This document shows positions 57,578-64,000 of a DNA stretch of 64,000 nucleotides, in pieces. Numbering within the stretch: position 1 is the stretch's first letter; the number at the start of each line of letters is the position of its first letter. The stretch is from assembly GCA_964564435.1 (NCBI GenBank), contig CAZMAT010000007.1, forward strand, positions 58,089 to 122,088. Direction: 5' to 3'. The notes below the pieces were generated by a model. That model worked only from the letters and a program-made list of their open reading frames with translations. It did not search any database and was not told where the DNA came from. Position numbers and translations under genes: made by a program. Origin of the DNA: Fermentibacter sp964564435 (GTDB taxonomy: Bacteria; Fermentibacterota; Fermentibacteria; Fermentibacterales; Fermentibacteraceae).

Positions 57578-58283
57578 TCCCGGGTCACCCGGCCCGGCCG
57601 CGCCGGGTTCCCTCGTCCTGGTCGCGACCCCGATAGGCAACATGTCCGACATGTCCCCCCGCGCGACAGCCGCCCTGGCGGAGGCCGACCTCGTCCTGGC
57701 CGAGGACACGAGGCGTTCGGGGAGGCTCGTCGAAGGCAGGGGCCGCCTCCTGAGCTACAACGACTTCAACGCCGTCGACAGGCTGCCTCACATCGCCGCG
57801 AGGCTCGAGGCCGGCGACAGGATAGCCCTGGTCACCGACGCCGGCATGCCCGGCATCTCCGATCCCTGCTTCAGGGCCGTGAGGCTCGCGGTGGAACTGG
57901 GGGCGAGGGTGGAGGTCGTGCCCGGGCCGTCCGCAGCCCTGACCGCGCTGGTGGCCTCCGCTCTGCCCGTCGACCGCTTCCTCTTCGAGGGATTCCTCCC
58001 CCGCAAGCCGGGTCCGAGGAAGGCACGGCTGCTGGAGATCTCGGCCCTCCCGCACACCATGATAGCCTTCGTCGGGCCCCACCATGTCGCGAAGGTGCTG
58101 GCGGACATCCTCGAGGTGATGGGGGACAGGCAGGCCTGCATGGCGCGCGAGATGACCAAGCTCCACGAGGAGTACGCGAGGGGAAGCGTATCCGAACTCC
58201 TTCGCATCACTTCGGCGAAGCCCCCGAAGGGCGAGGTCACCCTCGTGGTGGCCGGATCGAGGCCGCAGTCGGCGTCTGATTGA
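57564..58283 (+). CDS. rsmI: 16S rRNA (cytidine(1402)-2'-O)-methyltransferase
   Basis: 239 residues. VLVATPIGNMSDMSPRA, LAEDTRRSGRL and LVTDAGMPGISDPCFRAVRLA are the RsmI signature motifs of the tetrapyrrole-methylase fold; VPGPSAALTALVASALPVDRFLFEGFLPRK completes the set. It methylates C1402 in the ribosomal decoding centre. Start GTG 57564. Confidence 0.94.
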   Translation: MADADPGSPGPAAPGSLVLVATPIGNMSDMSPRATAALAEADLVLAEDTRRSGRLVEGRGRLLSYNDFNAVDRLPHIAARLEAGDRIALVTDAGMPGISDPCFRAVRLAVELGARVEVVPGPSAALTALVASALPVDRFLFEGFLPRKPGPRKARLLEISALPHTMIAFVGPHHVAKVLADILEVMGDRQACMAREMTKLHEEYARGSVSELLRITSAKPPKGEVTLVVAGSRPQSASD

Positions 58284-58343
58284 CGGCCCGGCGGGGGCGT
58301 CCTATGTTCTCAAATCCGTTGCATTGCAGCATCTGGAGGATAC

Positions 58344-58961
58344 TTGACCCAGGAACGGATGAGGCTTGCAGGCAGACGTCTGCTCGATCCCCTCGTAGGT
58401 CTGCTGGCCCGTGCCGGGGTCGATCCGTCCGCCATCACCCTGGCGGGCCTGGCGGTGACCGCCTTCGCAGCCTTCCTGGCCTGGAAGGGTCATTACCTTG
58501 CCTCGGCGGCGGTGCTGGGCGGGGGCAGCCTTCTCGATGCAGTCGACGGTGGCGTTGCCAGGATGCGGAACATGGTGAGCCGGGCCGGGGCCGTGCTGGA
58601 CTCCAGCTGCGACCGGGTCGGCGAATTCCTGATGTATACCGCGCTGCTCGCCGGGGCTGCACGGGCCGAGCGCCCCGAGGTGCTCTACCTGGCTCCCGCG
58701 GCCCTGGCCGGTTCGTTCATGGTGAGCTATACACGTGCGCGTTCAGAGGGTGTGGGGATACCCTGCAAGGTCGGGCTCTTCACCAGGACCGAGAGGCTGG
58801 TCCTGCTCGTGCTCGCCCTGGCCGCGGCCCCCGCAGCCGGGAATGCTCGTCCTCTGGTCTGGATGCTGGCGCTGGTGGCGGTGGGCACATGGCTGACCGC
58901 CGTCCAGAGGCTGGCAAAGGTCTTCTCGGAGGACAGGCCGTCGCTTGGGGACAGGGCCTGA
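58344..58961 (+). CDS. CDP-alcohol phosphatidyltransferase (likely phosphatidylinositol-phosphate synthase type)
   Basis: 205 residues, about six helices. The catalytic CDP-AP motif D-x2-DG-x2-AR-x8-G-x3-D-x3-D is complete in LLDAVDGGVARMRNMVSRAG plus VLDSSCDR. The TTG start has GGAGG 5 nt upstream. The next gene makes inositol-3-phosphate, so the product is probably an inositol phospholipid, as with mycobacterial PgsA1 or archaeal AIP synthase. Phosphatidylglycerophosphate synthase is the alternative. Confidence 0.82.
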   Translation: MTQERMRLAGRRLLDPLVGLLARAGVDPSAITLAGLAVTAFAAFLAWKGHYLASAAVLGGGSLLDAVDGGVARMRNMVSRAGAVLDSSCDRVGEFLMYTALLAGAARAERPEVLYLAPAALAGSFMVSYTRARSEGVGIPCKVGLFTRTERLVLLVLALAAAPAAGNARPLVWMLALVAVGTWLTAVQRLAKVFSEDRPSLGDRA

Positions 58962-58985
58962 GAGTCCGTCCCAGGGAGGTTTCCG

Positions 58986-60083
58986 ATGGGTGACAGGAAG
59001 GTAAGGGTTGCGATCATCGGCGTCGGCAACTGCGCGAGCAGCCTCGTCCAGGGCGTGGAGTTCTACAGGAACGCGAAGGACGACCAGAAGGTGCCGGGCC
59101 TGATGCATGTGAACCTCGGCGGGTACCATGTCAGCGACGTCGAATTCTCCGCCGCCATCGACATAAATGTTACCAAGGTCGGGAAGGATCTCAGCGAGGC
59201 CGTCTTCGCCGATCCCAACTGCACGTACAAGTTCTGCGACGTGCCGAACCTCGGCATCCGGGTCGAGAGGGGCATGACCCACGACGGCCTCGGCAAGTAC
59301 CTCTCTCCCGTGATCAAGAAGGCCCCCGGACCCACTGCCGACATCGTCAGCATCCTGAAGGACACGAAGACCGACGTTGTCGTGAACTACCTGCCGGTAG
59401 GCAGCGAAGAGGCCACCAAGTGGTACGTCGAGCAGGTGCTCGAGGCCGGCTGCGCCTTCGTGAACGCCATCCCCGTGTTCATCGCCCGCGAACCCTACTG
59501 GCAGAAGAGGTTCAGGGACAAGAACCTCCCCGTGATGGGCGACGACATCAAGAGCCAGGTCGGCGCCACCATCCTGCACAGGATACTTACCAGGCTGTTC
59601 GAAGACCGCGGCGTGCGGCTCGACAGGACCTACCAGCTCAATGTCGGCGGAAATACGGACTTCCTCAACATGCTCGAGCGCGAGAGGCTCGAATCCAAGA
59701 AGATCTCCAAGACCAACGCGGTCACCTCCCAGATACCCGGAGGCCTCGCGCCGCGCAACGTCCACATCGGTCCGAGCGATTACATAGAGTGGCTCGACGA
59801 CAGGAAGTGGTGCTACATCCGCATGGAGGGCACCACGTTCGGCGATGTTCCCCTCAACCTCGAATGCAAGCTCGAGGTCTGGGACAGCCCCAACTCCGCC
59901 GGAGTCATCATCGATGCGGTGAGATGCGCCAAGCTGGCTCTCGACAACGGGCTCAGCGGGGCCATCGAGGCTCCCTCCTCCTACTTCTTCAAGTCGCCCC
60001 CGATACAGTACTACGACGACAAGTGCAGGGAGATGACGGAGGAGTACATCCGCACGCACGGAGCCAAGCGGGAAGGCGTGTGA
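58986..60083 (+). CDS. ino1: Inositol-3-phosphate synthase
   Basis: 365 residues, the short archaeal/actinobacterial class. VRVAIIGVGNCASSLVQGVEFYR is the NAD+-binding start; GDDIKSQVGATILHRILTRLF and YQLNVGGNTDFLNML carry the conserved active-site Lys and Asn residues. It cyclises glucose-6-phosphate to inositol-3-phosphate. CAGGGAGG lies upstream of the ATG. The gene overlaps tmk by 4 bp. Confidence 0.94.
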   Translation: MGDRKVRVAIIGVGNCASSLVQGVEFYRNAKDDQKVPGLMHVNLGGYHVSDVEFSAAIDINVTKVGKDLSEAVFADPNCTYKFCDVPNLGIRVERGMTHDGLGKYLSPVIKKAPGPTADIVSILKDTKTDVVVNYLPVGSEEATKWYVEQVLEAGCAFVNAIPVFIAREPYWQKRFRDKNLPVMGDDIKSQVGATILHRILTRLFEDRGVRLDRTYQLNVGGNTDFLNMLERERLESKKISKTNAVTSQIPGGLAPRNVHIGPSDYIEWLDDRKWCYIRMEGTTFGDVPLNLECKLEVWDSPNSAGVIIDAVRCAKLALDNGLSGAIEAPSSYFFKSPPIQYYDDKCREMTEEYIRTHGAKREGV

Positions 60084-60766
60084 CACAGGCCTCGGACGGC
60101 GGAGGGGCCAGGGGCTCCTTCATCACGTTCGAGGGCGTCGAGGGCGCGGGCAAGACCACGAGGTCGCTCGCGCTCGTCGGCGCGCTTGCCGGGATGGGGC
60201 TCGGGGTCGCGCACACCCGCGAGCCGGGCGGCCCTCCCCTCGCCGAGGGGATAAGGCGGCTGCTGCTCGATCCCTCCCTCCATGTGCCGCCTGCGGCGGA
60301 GCTGATGCTCTATCTCGCATCGAGGGCGGCCAACGTGGAGTGCGTGGTCCGGCCCGCGCTCGCGGCAGGCAGGATCGTCGTGTGCGAGCGATACTGCGAC
60401 GCGACGCTGGCCTACCAGGTCGCGGGGCGGGGGCTCGACCGGCGGTTCGTCACCGAAGCCTGCGGGTTCGCGACTGGAGGGCTCGCGCCTGATCTGACGA
60501 TACTCCTCGACCTCGATCCGGAGGCGGGGATGGCGAGGCTCGGCTCCCGTGCCGGGGGCCCCGACAGGATAGAACGCGAGGATCTCGAATTCCACCGCCG
60601 CGTCAGGGACGGATACCTGGCCATGGCCGGCGGGGATCCGCGGTTCAGGGTGTTCGACGCATCCCTGCCGGGGGACAGGCTGGACGGGATGATCCTCGCC
60701 ATGGTGACCGAGTCTCTGGGTCTGCGGAACGGGAACCGTGTACACGGCCTCCCGGGAGAGGTGTAG
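60080..60766 (+). CDS. tmk: Thymidylate kinase
   Basis: 228 residues. P-loop FEGVEGAGKTTRSLAL, the HTREPGGPPLAEGIRRLLL base-binding loop and the ERYCDATLAYQVAGRG DRY-like region identify the enzyme, which phosphorylates dTMP. The LID region is short (RAGGPDRIERE). GTG start overlaps the inositol synthase stop. A tail after about residue 215 is not family-typical. Confidence 0.93.
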   Translation: MTQASDGGGARGSFITFEGVEGAGKTTRSLALVGALAGMGLGVAHTREPGGPPLAEGIRRLLLDPSLHVPPAAELMLYLASRAANVECVVRPALAAGRIVVCERYCDATLAYQVAGRGLDRRFVTEACGFATGGLAPDLTILLDLDPEAGMARLGSRAGGPDRIEREDLEFHRRVRDGYLAMAGGDPRFRVFDASLPGDRLDGMILAMVTESLGLRNGNRVHGLPGEV

Positions 60767-60767
60767 C

Positions 60768-62258
60768 GTGGGAATGCTCAAACCGGTACCGGGCTGGCTT
60801 GCCGCATCAGCCGGGGCTCTCCTGCTTGCCTTCACGGCGGTGCGCTCCGAGCGTCCGGCCGGCGCCGAGCCCGCATCAGCCCGGATGTCCGCTGCGGAGC
60901 TCTTCATGGACGTCTACGGCATGACCCGGTCCGCCTACGTCGATTCGGTAGGATCCGCCGACCTGATAGAGGCAGCCATCGAAGGGATGCTGTACTCCCT
61001 CGACCCCAACAGCATGCTCCTGACACCCGACCAGTACGACGACCTCCGGGTCCAGCTCGAGGGTTCCTTCGAGGGCGTCGGGATCACGATAGGCCAGCGC
61101 GACGGCTGGCTGACCGTGATCTCCCCGCTCGAGGGCACCCCGGCATACAGGAGCGGCGTCAGGTCCGGCGACCGCATAGTGATGATCGACAGCACGAGCA
61201 CCGAGGGGCTCCTCAACGACGAGGCCGTGTCCCTCATCCGGGGCCCCCGCGGGACCACCGTGACCCTGTCCATCCAGCGTCCCGGCGTCTCCGACCTGCT
61301 GGTCATCCCCATAGTCAGGGACGTGATCGACTATCCGTCGGTCTCGGCATACTTCATGGTCGCACCCGGCACGGGCTATGTCCGGCTCTCCAGGTTCTCT
61401 GAGACCTCCGCCGACGAGGTCCTCGATGCCGTCGACTCCCTGGCCGGAGAGGGCGCCGAGCGCATGATACTCGATCTCCGGGGCAACTCGGGCGGGCTCT
61501 TCGTTCCCGCCATCGATGTCTCCGACATCTTCCTCCCGTCCGGAGCCCTCGTGGTGACGACCCGCGGGCAGGCGGTGGGCGAGCAGGACTACTACGCCAG
61601 GCGGGCGGTGCTGTACGACGGCGAACTTGCCGTCCTGGTCGACGGAGGCAGCGCCAGCTCGGCCGAGATAGTGGCCGGGGCCCTCCAGGACAACGACAGG
61701 GCGGTGATCATCGGCGCGAGGACGTTCGGGAAGGGCTCGGTCCAGTCGCTCTCCGACCTGGGCGAGTACCCCGGGCTCGGCCACTACGCCATCAAGCTCA
61801 CCACCGCCAGATACTACACCCCCGACGGGCGCTGCATCGACCGCACCCTCCGCGACGACTTCCTCGAGCCGGGCGCGGAGGAGGACTGGGGCATAGTCCC
61901 CGACGTCGCCATCGAATCGGAACTGACCGACAGCATCGACGCCGGACTGGTGCTGAGCCTCGAGGAGGAGGCGCTCTTCTTCAGCTTCGCCTCCGAATAC
62001 GTTCTCGAGAACGACGTCAGCGAGGATTTCTGGCCCGACGACGCCCTGCTCGACTCCTTCCGGGTGTACCTCGCCGGGGAGGGTTTCGAGTACGACGCCG
62101 CAGCATGGGATCCCAGCAGGCCCTACATCGAGAGGGCGCTCCTGAGGGAGATCGCTCTCAGGGCCTGGGACATGGACGCCTACTACCGCGTGATGGCCCC
62201 TCACGACGAAGCCATCCAGGGGGCGCTCCAGTGGTTCGACGCCCCGGAGGGCGAGTGA
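60768..62258 (+). CDS. S41-family C-terminal processing peptidase
   Basis: 496 residues. A signal anchor (about 1-30) is followed by a PDZ domain (about 95-175, GVGITIGQRDGWLTVISPLEGTPA). The peptidase core has the catalytic Ser in GSASSAEIVAGAL and Lys in TFGKGSVQSL. The C-terminal about 130 residues are a helical extension. GGGAGAG is 7 nt before GTG 60768. It degrades or trims periplasmic proteins. Confidence 0.9.
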   Translation: MGMLKPVPGWLAASAGALLLAFTAVRSERPAGAEPASARMSAAELFMDVYGMTRSAYVDSVGSADLIEAAIEGMLYSLDPNSMLLTPDQYDDLRVQLEGSFEGVGITIGQRDGWLTVISPLEGTPAYRSGVRSGDRIVMIDSTSTEGLLNDEAVSLIRGPRGTTVTLSIQRPGVSDLLVIPIVRDVIDYPSVSAYFMVAPGTGYVRLSRFSETSADEVLDAVDSLAGEGAERMILDLRGNSGGLFVPAIDVSDIFLPSGALVVTTRGQAVGEQDYYARRAVLYDGELAVLVDGGSASSAEIVAGALQDNDRAVIIGARTFGKGSVQSLSDLGEYPGLGHYAIKLTTARYYTPDGRCIDRTLRDDFLEPGAEEDWGIVPDVAIESELTDSIDAGLVLSLEEEALFFSFASEYVLENDVSEDFWPDDALLDSFRVYLAGEGFEYDAAAWDPSRPYIERALLREIALRAWDMDAYYRVMAPHDEAIQGALQWFDAPEGE

Positions 62259-62259
62259 C

Positions 62260-63645
62260 TTGAGGATAGCCTTCGGCACCTCCGGATGGAGAGGCGTCAT
62301 CGCCAGGGACTTCACCGTGGACAGGGTGGACCGCGTCCTCGATGCTCTGGCCGTCCACATGATCGAGAACGGCGGCCGCACGGCGGTTGTGGGTGGCGAC
62401 ACCCGCTTCCTCTCGCCGGAGCTGGCCGCCGAGGCTGCGCAGAGGCTCGCGGGATACGGATTCGACGTCCGCCTCTCCGACAGGCCCGTTCCGACCCCCG
62501 TTCTCTCTCACGCCGTCAGGAGGCTCGGGTACGCCGGCGCCGTCAACTTCACCGCCAGCCACAATCCGTTCATGTACAACGGCATCAAGTTCTCGCCAGG
62601 CAGCGGCGGCCCCGCTCCGTCCGACGTGACCAGGAGGATAGAGGAGCTCATAGAAGCTGGTGCGGCGCCCCCGGCCGGGACCGGTTCGGTGGTCGAAGAC
62701 GACCTGGTGTCACCCTACGCGGCCGATCTGCCTGCGTTCATCGACAGGGCTCTTGTCGCCGGCGCCGGCCTCCGGGTGGTCTACGACGCGTTCAACGGCA
62801 CGGGCAGCGGGATCCTCGACTCCTTCCTGCAGACCTCCGGAGCCTCGGTGAGGACCATCCACGGCCGCAGGAACCCGCTGTTCGACGGAAGGCACCCCGA
62901 ACCCAACGAGGCGGGGCTGGCCGACCTCTCCGAACAGGTCGTGAAGAGCGGGGCGACCCTCGGCACGGCCACGGACGGCGACGCTGACCGGTTCGGTCTT
63001 GTGGACGAGAACGGGCGCTTCGTCTCCCCCCACGACTTCATCGCGCTCCTGTTCGAATACCTGGTGCAGGAGAAGGGCTTCAGGGGAACCGGGGTAAGGT
63101 CGGTGACGACCGGCAGCCTGGTCGACAGGGTGGCCGCCTCGATGGACATGGAGGTCATCGAGACGCCTGTCGGATTCAAGCACCTCGGCGCCGTGATGCT
63201 GGGGCGGAACGTAGTGGTGGCCGGGGAGGAGAGCGGCGGTCTCTCGATCGGCGGGCACGTTCCCGAGAAGGACGGCATCCTGGCCTGCCTCCTCGCATGC
63301 GAGATGTGCGCGAGAAGGGGCACGGGCCTCGGGACCCAGCTCGAGTCCCTGTGGAGCCGCTTCGGCAGGCTCCTGCACAGGCGGATGGACCTGCGCCTCG
63401 AAGGCGACACCGGCGACCGCGTCAGGAGGGCGTTCATCGAGAACCAGCCTTCCGGGCTCGCCGGATCCCGGGTCACCGGGGTGGACAGGCGAGACGGGGT
63501 CAGGCTGAACCTCGATGGCGGCTCCTCGCTCCTTGTCAGGCTGAGCGGAACCGAGCCCCTGGCCAGGGTCTACCTCGAGGCGGATTCCGAAGATGCGCTG
63601 TCCGGTCTCGAGGCGGCGGTCATGCGGGCCCTCTCGGAGGCCTGA
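62260..63645 (+). CDS. Phosphohexomutase (phosphomannomutase/phosphoglucosamine mutase family)
   Basis: 461 residues. The phosphoserine loop is NFTASHNPFMYNGIKFSPG, the Mg site GTATDGDADRFGLVDENG, the sugar loop VVVAGEESGGLSIGGH and the phosphate site VRLSGTEPLARVYLEA. All four functional loops are present. The preference between glucose, mannose and glucosamine phosphates cannot be read from sequence; the GEESGG loop is common to all. TTG start 1 bp after the protease stop. Confidence 0.9.
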   Translation: MRIAFGTSGWRGVIARDFTVDRVDRVLDALAVHMIENGGRTAVVGGDTRFLSPELAAEAAQRLAGYGFDVRLSDRPVPTPVLSHAVRRLGYAGAVNFTASHNPFMYNGIKFSPGSGGPAPSDVTRRIEELIEAGAAPPAGTGSVVEDDLVSPYAADLPAFIDRALVAGAGLRVVYDAFNGTGSGILDSFLQTSGASVRTIHGRRNPLFDGRHPEPNEAGLADLSEQVVKSGATLGTATDGDADRFGLVDENGRFVSPHDFIALLFEYLVQEKGFRGTGVRSVTTGSLVDRVAASMDMEVIETPVGFKHLGAVMLGRNVVVAGEESGGLSIGGHVPEKDGILACLLACEMCARRGTGLGTQLESLWSRFGRLLHRRMDLRLEGDTGDRVRRAFIENQPSGLAGSRVTGVDRRDGVRLNLDGGSSLLVRLSGTEPLARVYLEADSEDALSGLEAAVMRALSEA

Positions 63646-63649
63646 CGGC

Positions 63650-64000
63650 ATGCAGCTCGATCCCCGCGACCTCGTCCTCGATCTCGCGAGCCTCCGCAAC
63701 GGGAGCAATTCCGGATCGTTCGAGATCGACATGTCGGGCATCGACTGGGGGATCGAGGACGCGGAGCCGGCATCGCCTTCGGGAACACTGGACCTGGATG
63801 TGAACTATTCGGAGAAGTCGGTGATCGTCCGCGGGAGGCTTTCGGCGTGCTTCGCCACCAGCTGCGCCCGCTGCCTCGGCAGGGCGGTGTTCGAGGTCAC
63901 CGAGGACGTGTTCGCCGCCTTCTCGCGCGACGGCGGGAACACCGCCGACGGTGAGATGGCGAGGCTCCCGAGGGACGGCAGGAGCCTGCGGCTACTTGAC
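63650..64000 (+). CDS. DUF177 (YceD)-family protein, 3' end outside window
   Basis: 117 codons are visible without a stop. CFATSCARCLGRAVFEVTEDVFA has the CxxC pair typical of DUF177 proteins, which are linked to rRNA or ribosomal protein L32 genes. The gene lacks a strong ribosome-binding site and starts 4 bp after the mutase stop. rpmF and fatty-acid genes would be expected downstream. Confidence 0.75.
   Translation, partial: MQLDPRDLVLDLASLRNGSNSGSFEIDMSGIDWGIEDAEPASPSGTLDLDVNYSEKSVIVRGRLSACFATSCARCLGRAVFEVTEDVFAAFSRDGGNTADGEMARLPRDGRSLRLLD

Noticed and set aside
1..64000. CRISPR arrays, prophage, insertion sequences or integrases
   Set aside because: No direct-repeat arrays with spacers, transposase or integrase motifs were seen; the only repeats are the short palindromic units.

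Overview
The window is a contiguous piece of a high-GC, Gram-negative-type (diderm) bacterial chromosome. It encodes a TonB-dependent receptor with ExbB/ExbD/TonB, a PorV/PorQ-like barrel, two GWxTD-domain proteins, two secreted proteins with FlgD/type-IX-like C-terminal sorting domains, and lipoproteins. That set is typical of the FCB side of the tree. Together with ferredoxin-dependent 2-oxoacid metabolism it suggests an anaerobe from a candidate phylum such as Fermentibacteria, Eisenbacteria or Latescibacteria; this placement is inference. Arginine is written mostly with AGG, which is unusual for a GC-rich bacterium. I see no phage, insertion sequence or CRISPR array. The only mobile-looking DNA is a small palindromic repeat.

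Layout. 1-4488: a truncated outer-membrane barrel, a secreted 5'-nucleotidase, an FAD oxidoreductase and a DUF2085 membrane protein. 4549-9801: a single secreted protein with its own promoter and terminator, then a cyclic 2,3-diphosphoglycerate synthetase-like gene followed by a korDABC 2-oxoacid:ferredoxin oxidoreductase operon. 9873-12619 (minus): feoB and a DtxR-FeoA regulator behind an iron-box promoter. 12658-12815: an inverted pair of palindromic repeats. 12820-17420 (minus): a B12-type radical SAM protein, a membrane protein, an MFS exporter and a HAD phosphatase. 17570-19228: pckA. 19844-24164: the glycine cleavage operon gcvT-H-PA-PB, running through two small overlapping genes into a MutL-type ATPase (24958-26820) and a sandwich-hybrid/KOW protein. 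28038-31445: four consecutive membrane proteins of unknown role (DUF6754 cassette).

31674-46686 is an envelope block on the plus strand: TonB receptor, exbB, two exbD, tonB, a sorting-domain protein, PorV-like barrel, two GWxTD proteins, a secreted protein that looks like a catalytically dead metallopeptidase, and a TPR lipoprotein. 47052-50133 (minus): TolB-like propeller lipoprotein, murA with Asp in place of the fosfomycin-target Cys, and a DnaQ-type exonuclease. 50277-51974: a Met-rich lipoprotein. 52087-55209 (minus): pth, rplY, tRNA-Gln, ispE and a UbiA prenyltransferase; the tRNA overlaps the ispE stop codon. 55290-64000: Na/Pi cotransporter with an Ig-like head, DUF3006, rsmI, a CDP-alcohol phosphatidyltransferase paired with inositol-3-phosphate synthase, tmk, ctpA-type protease, phosphohexomutase, and a truncated DUF177 gene.

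Most genes sit in tight, often ATGA/GTGA-overlapping operons. Several operon heads (12619, 50133, 55209, probably 55290) have a -10 box only 6-8 nt upstream of the start codon, which predicts leaderless mRNAs. The best candidates for something undescribed are the DUF6754 four-gene membrane cassette with the neighbouring orphan MutL module, the inverted palindromic repeat family, and the predicted pseudo-peptidase.
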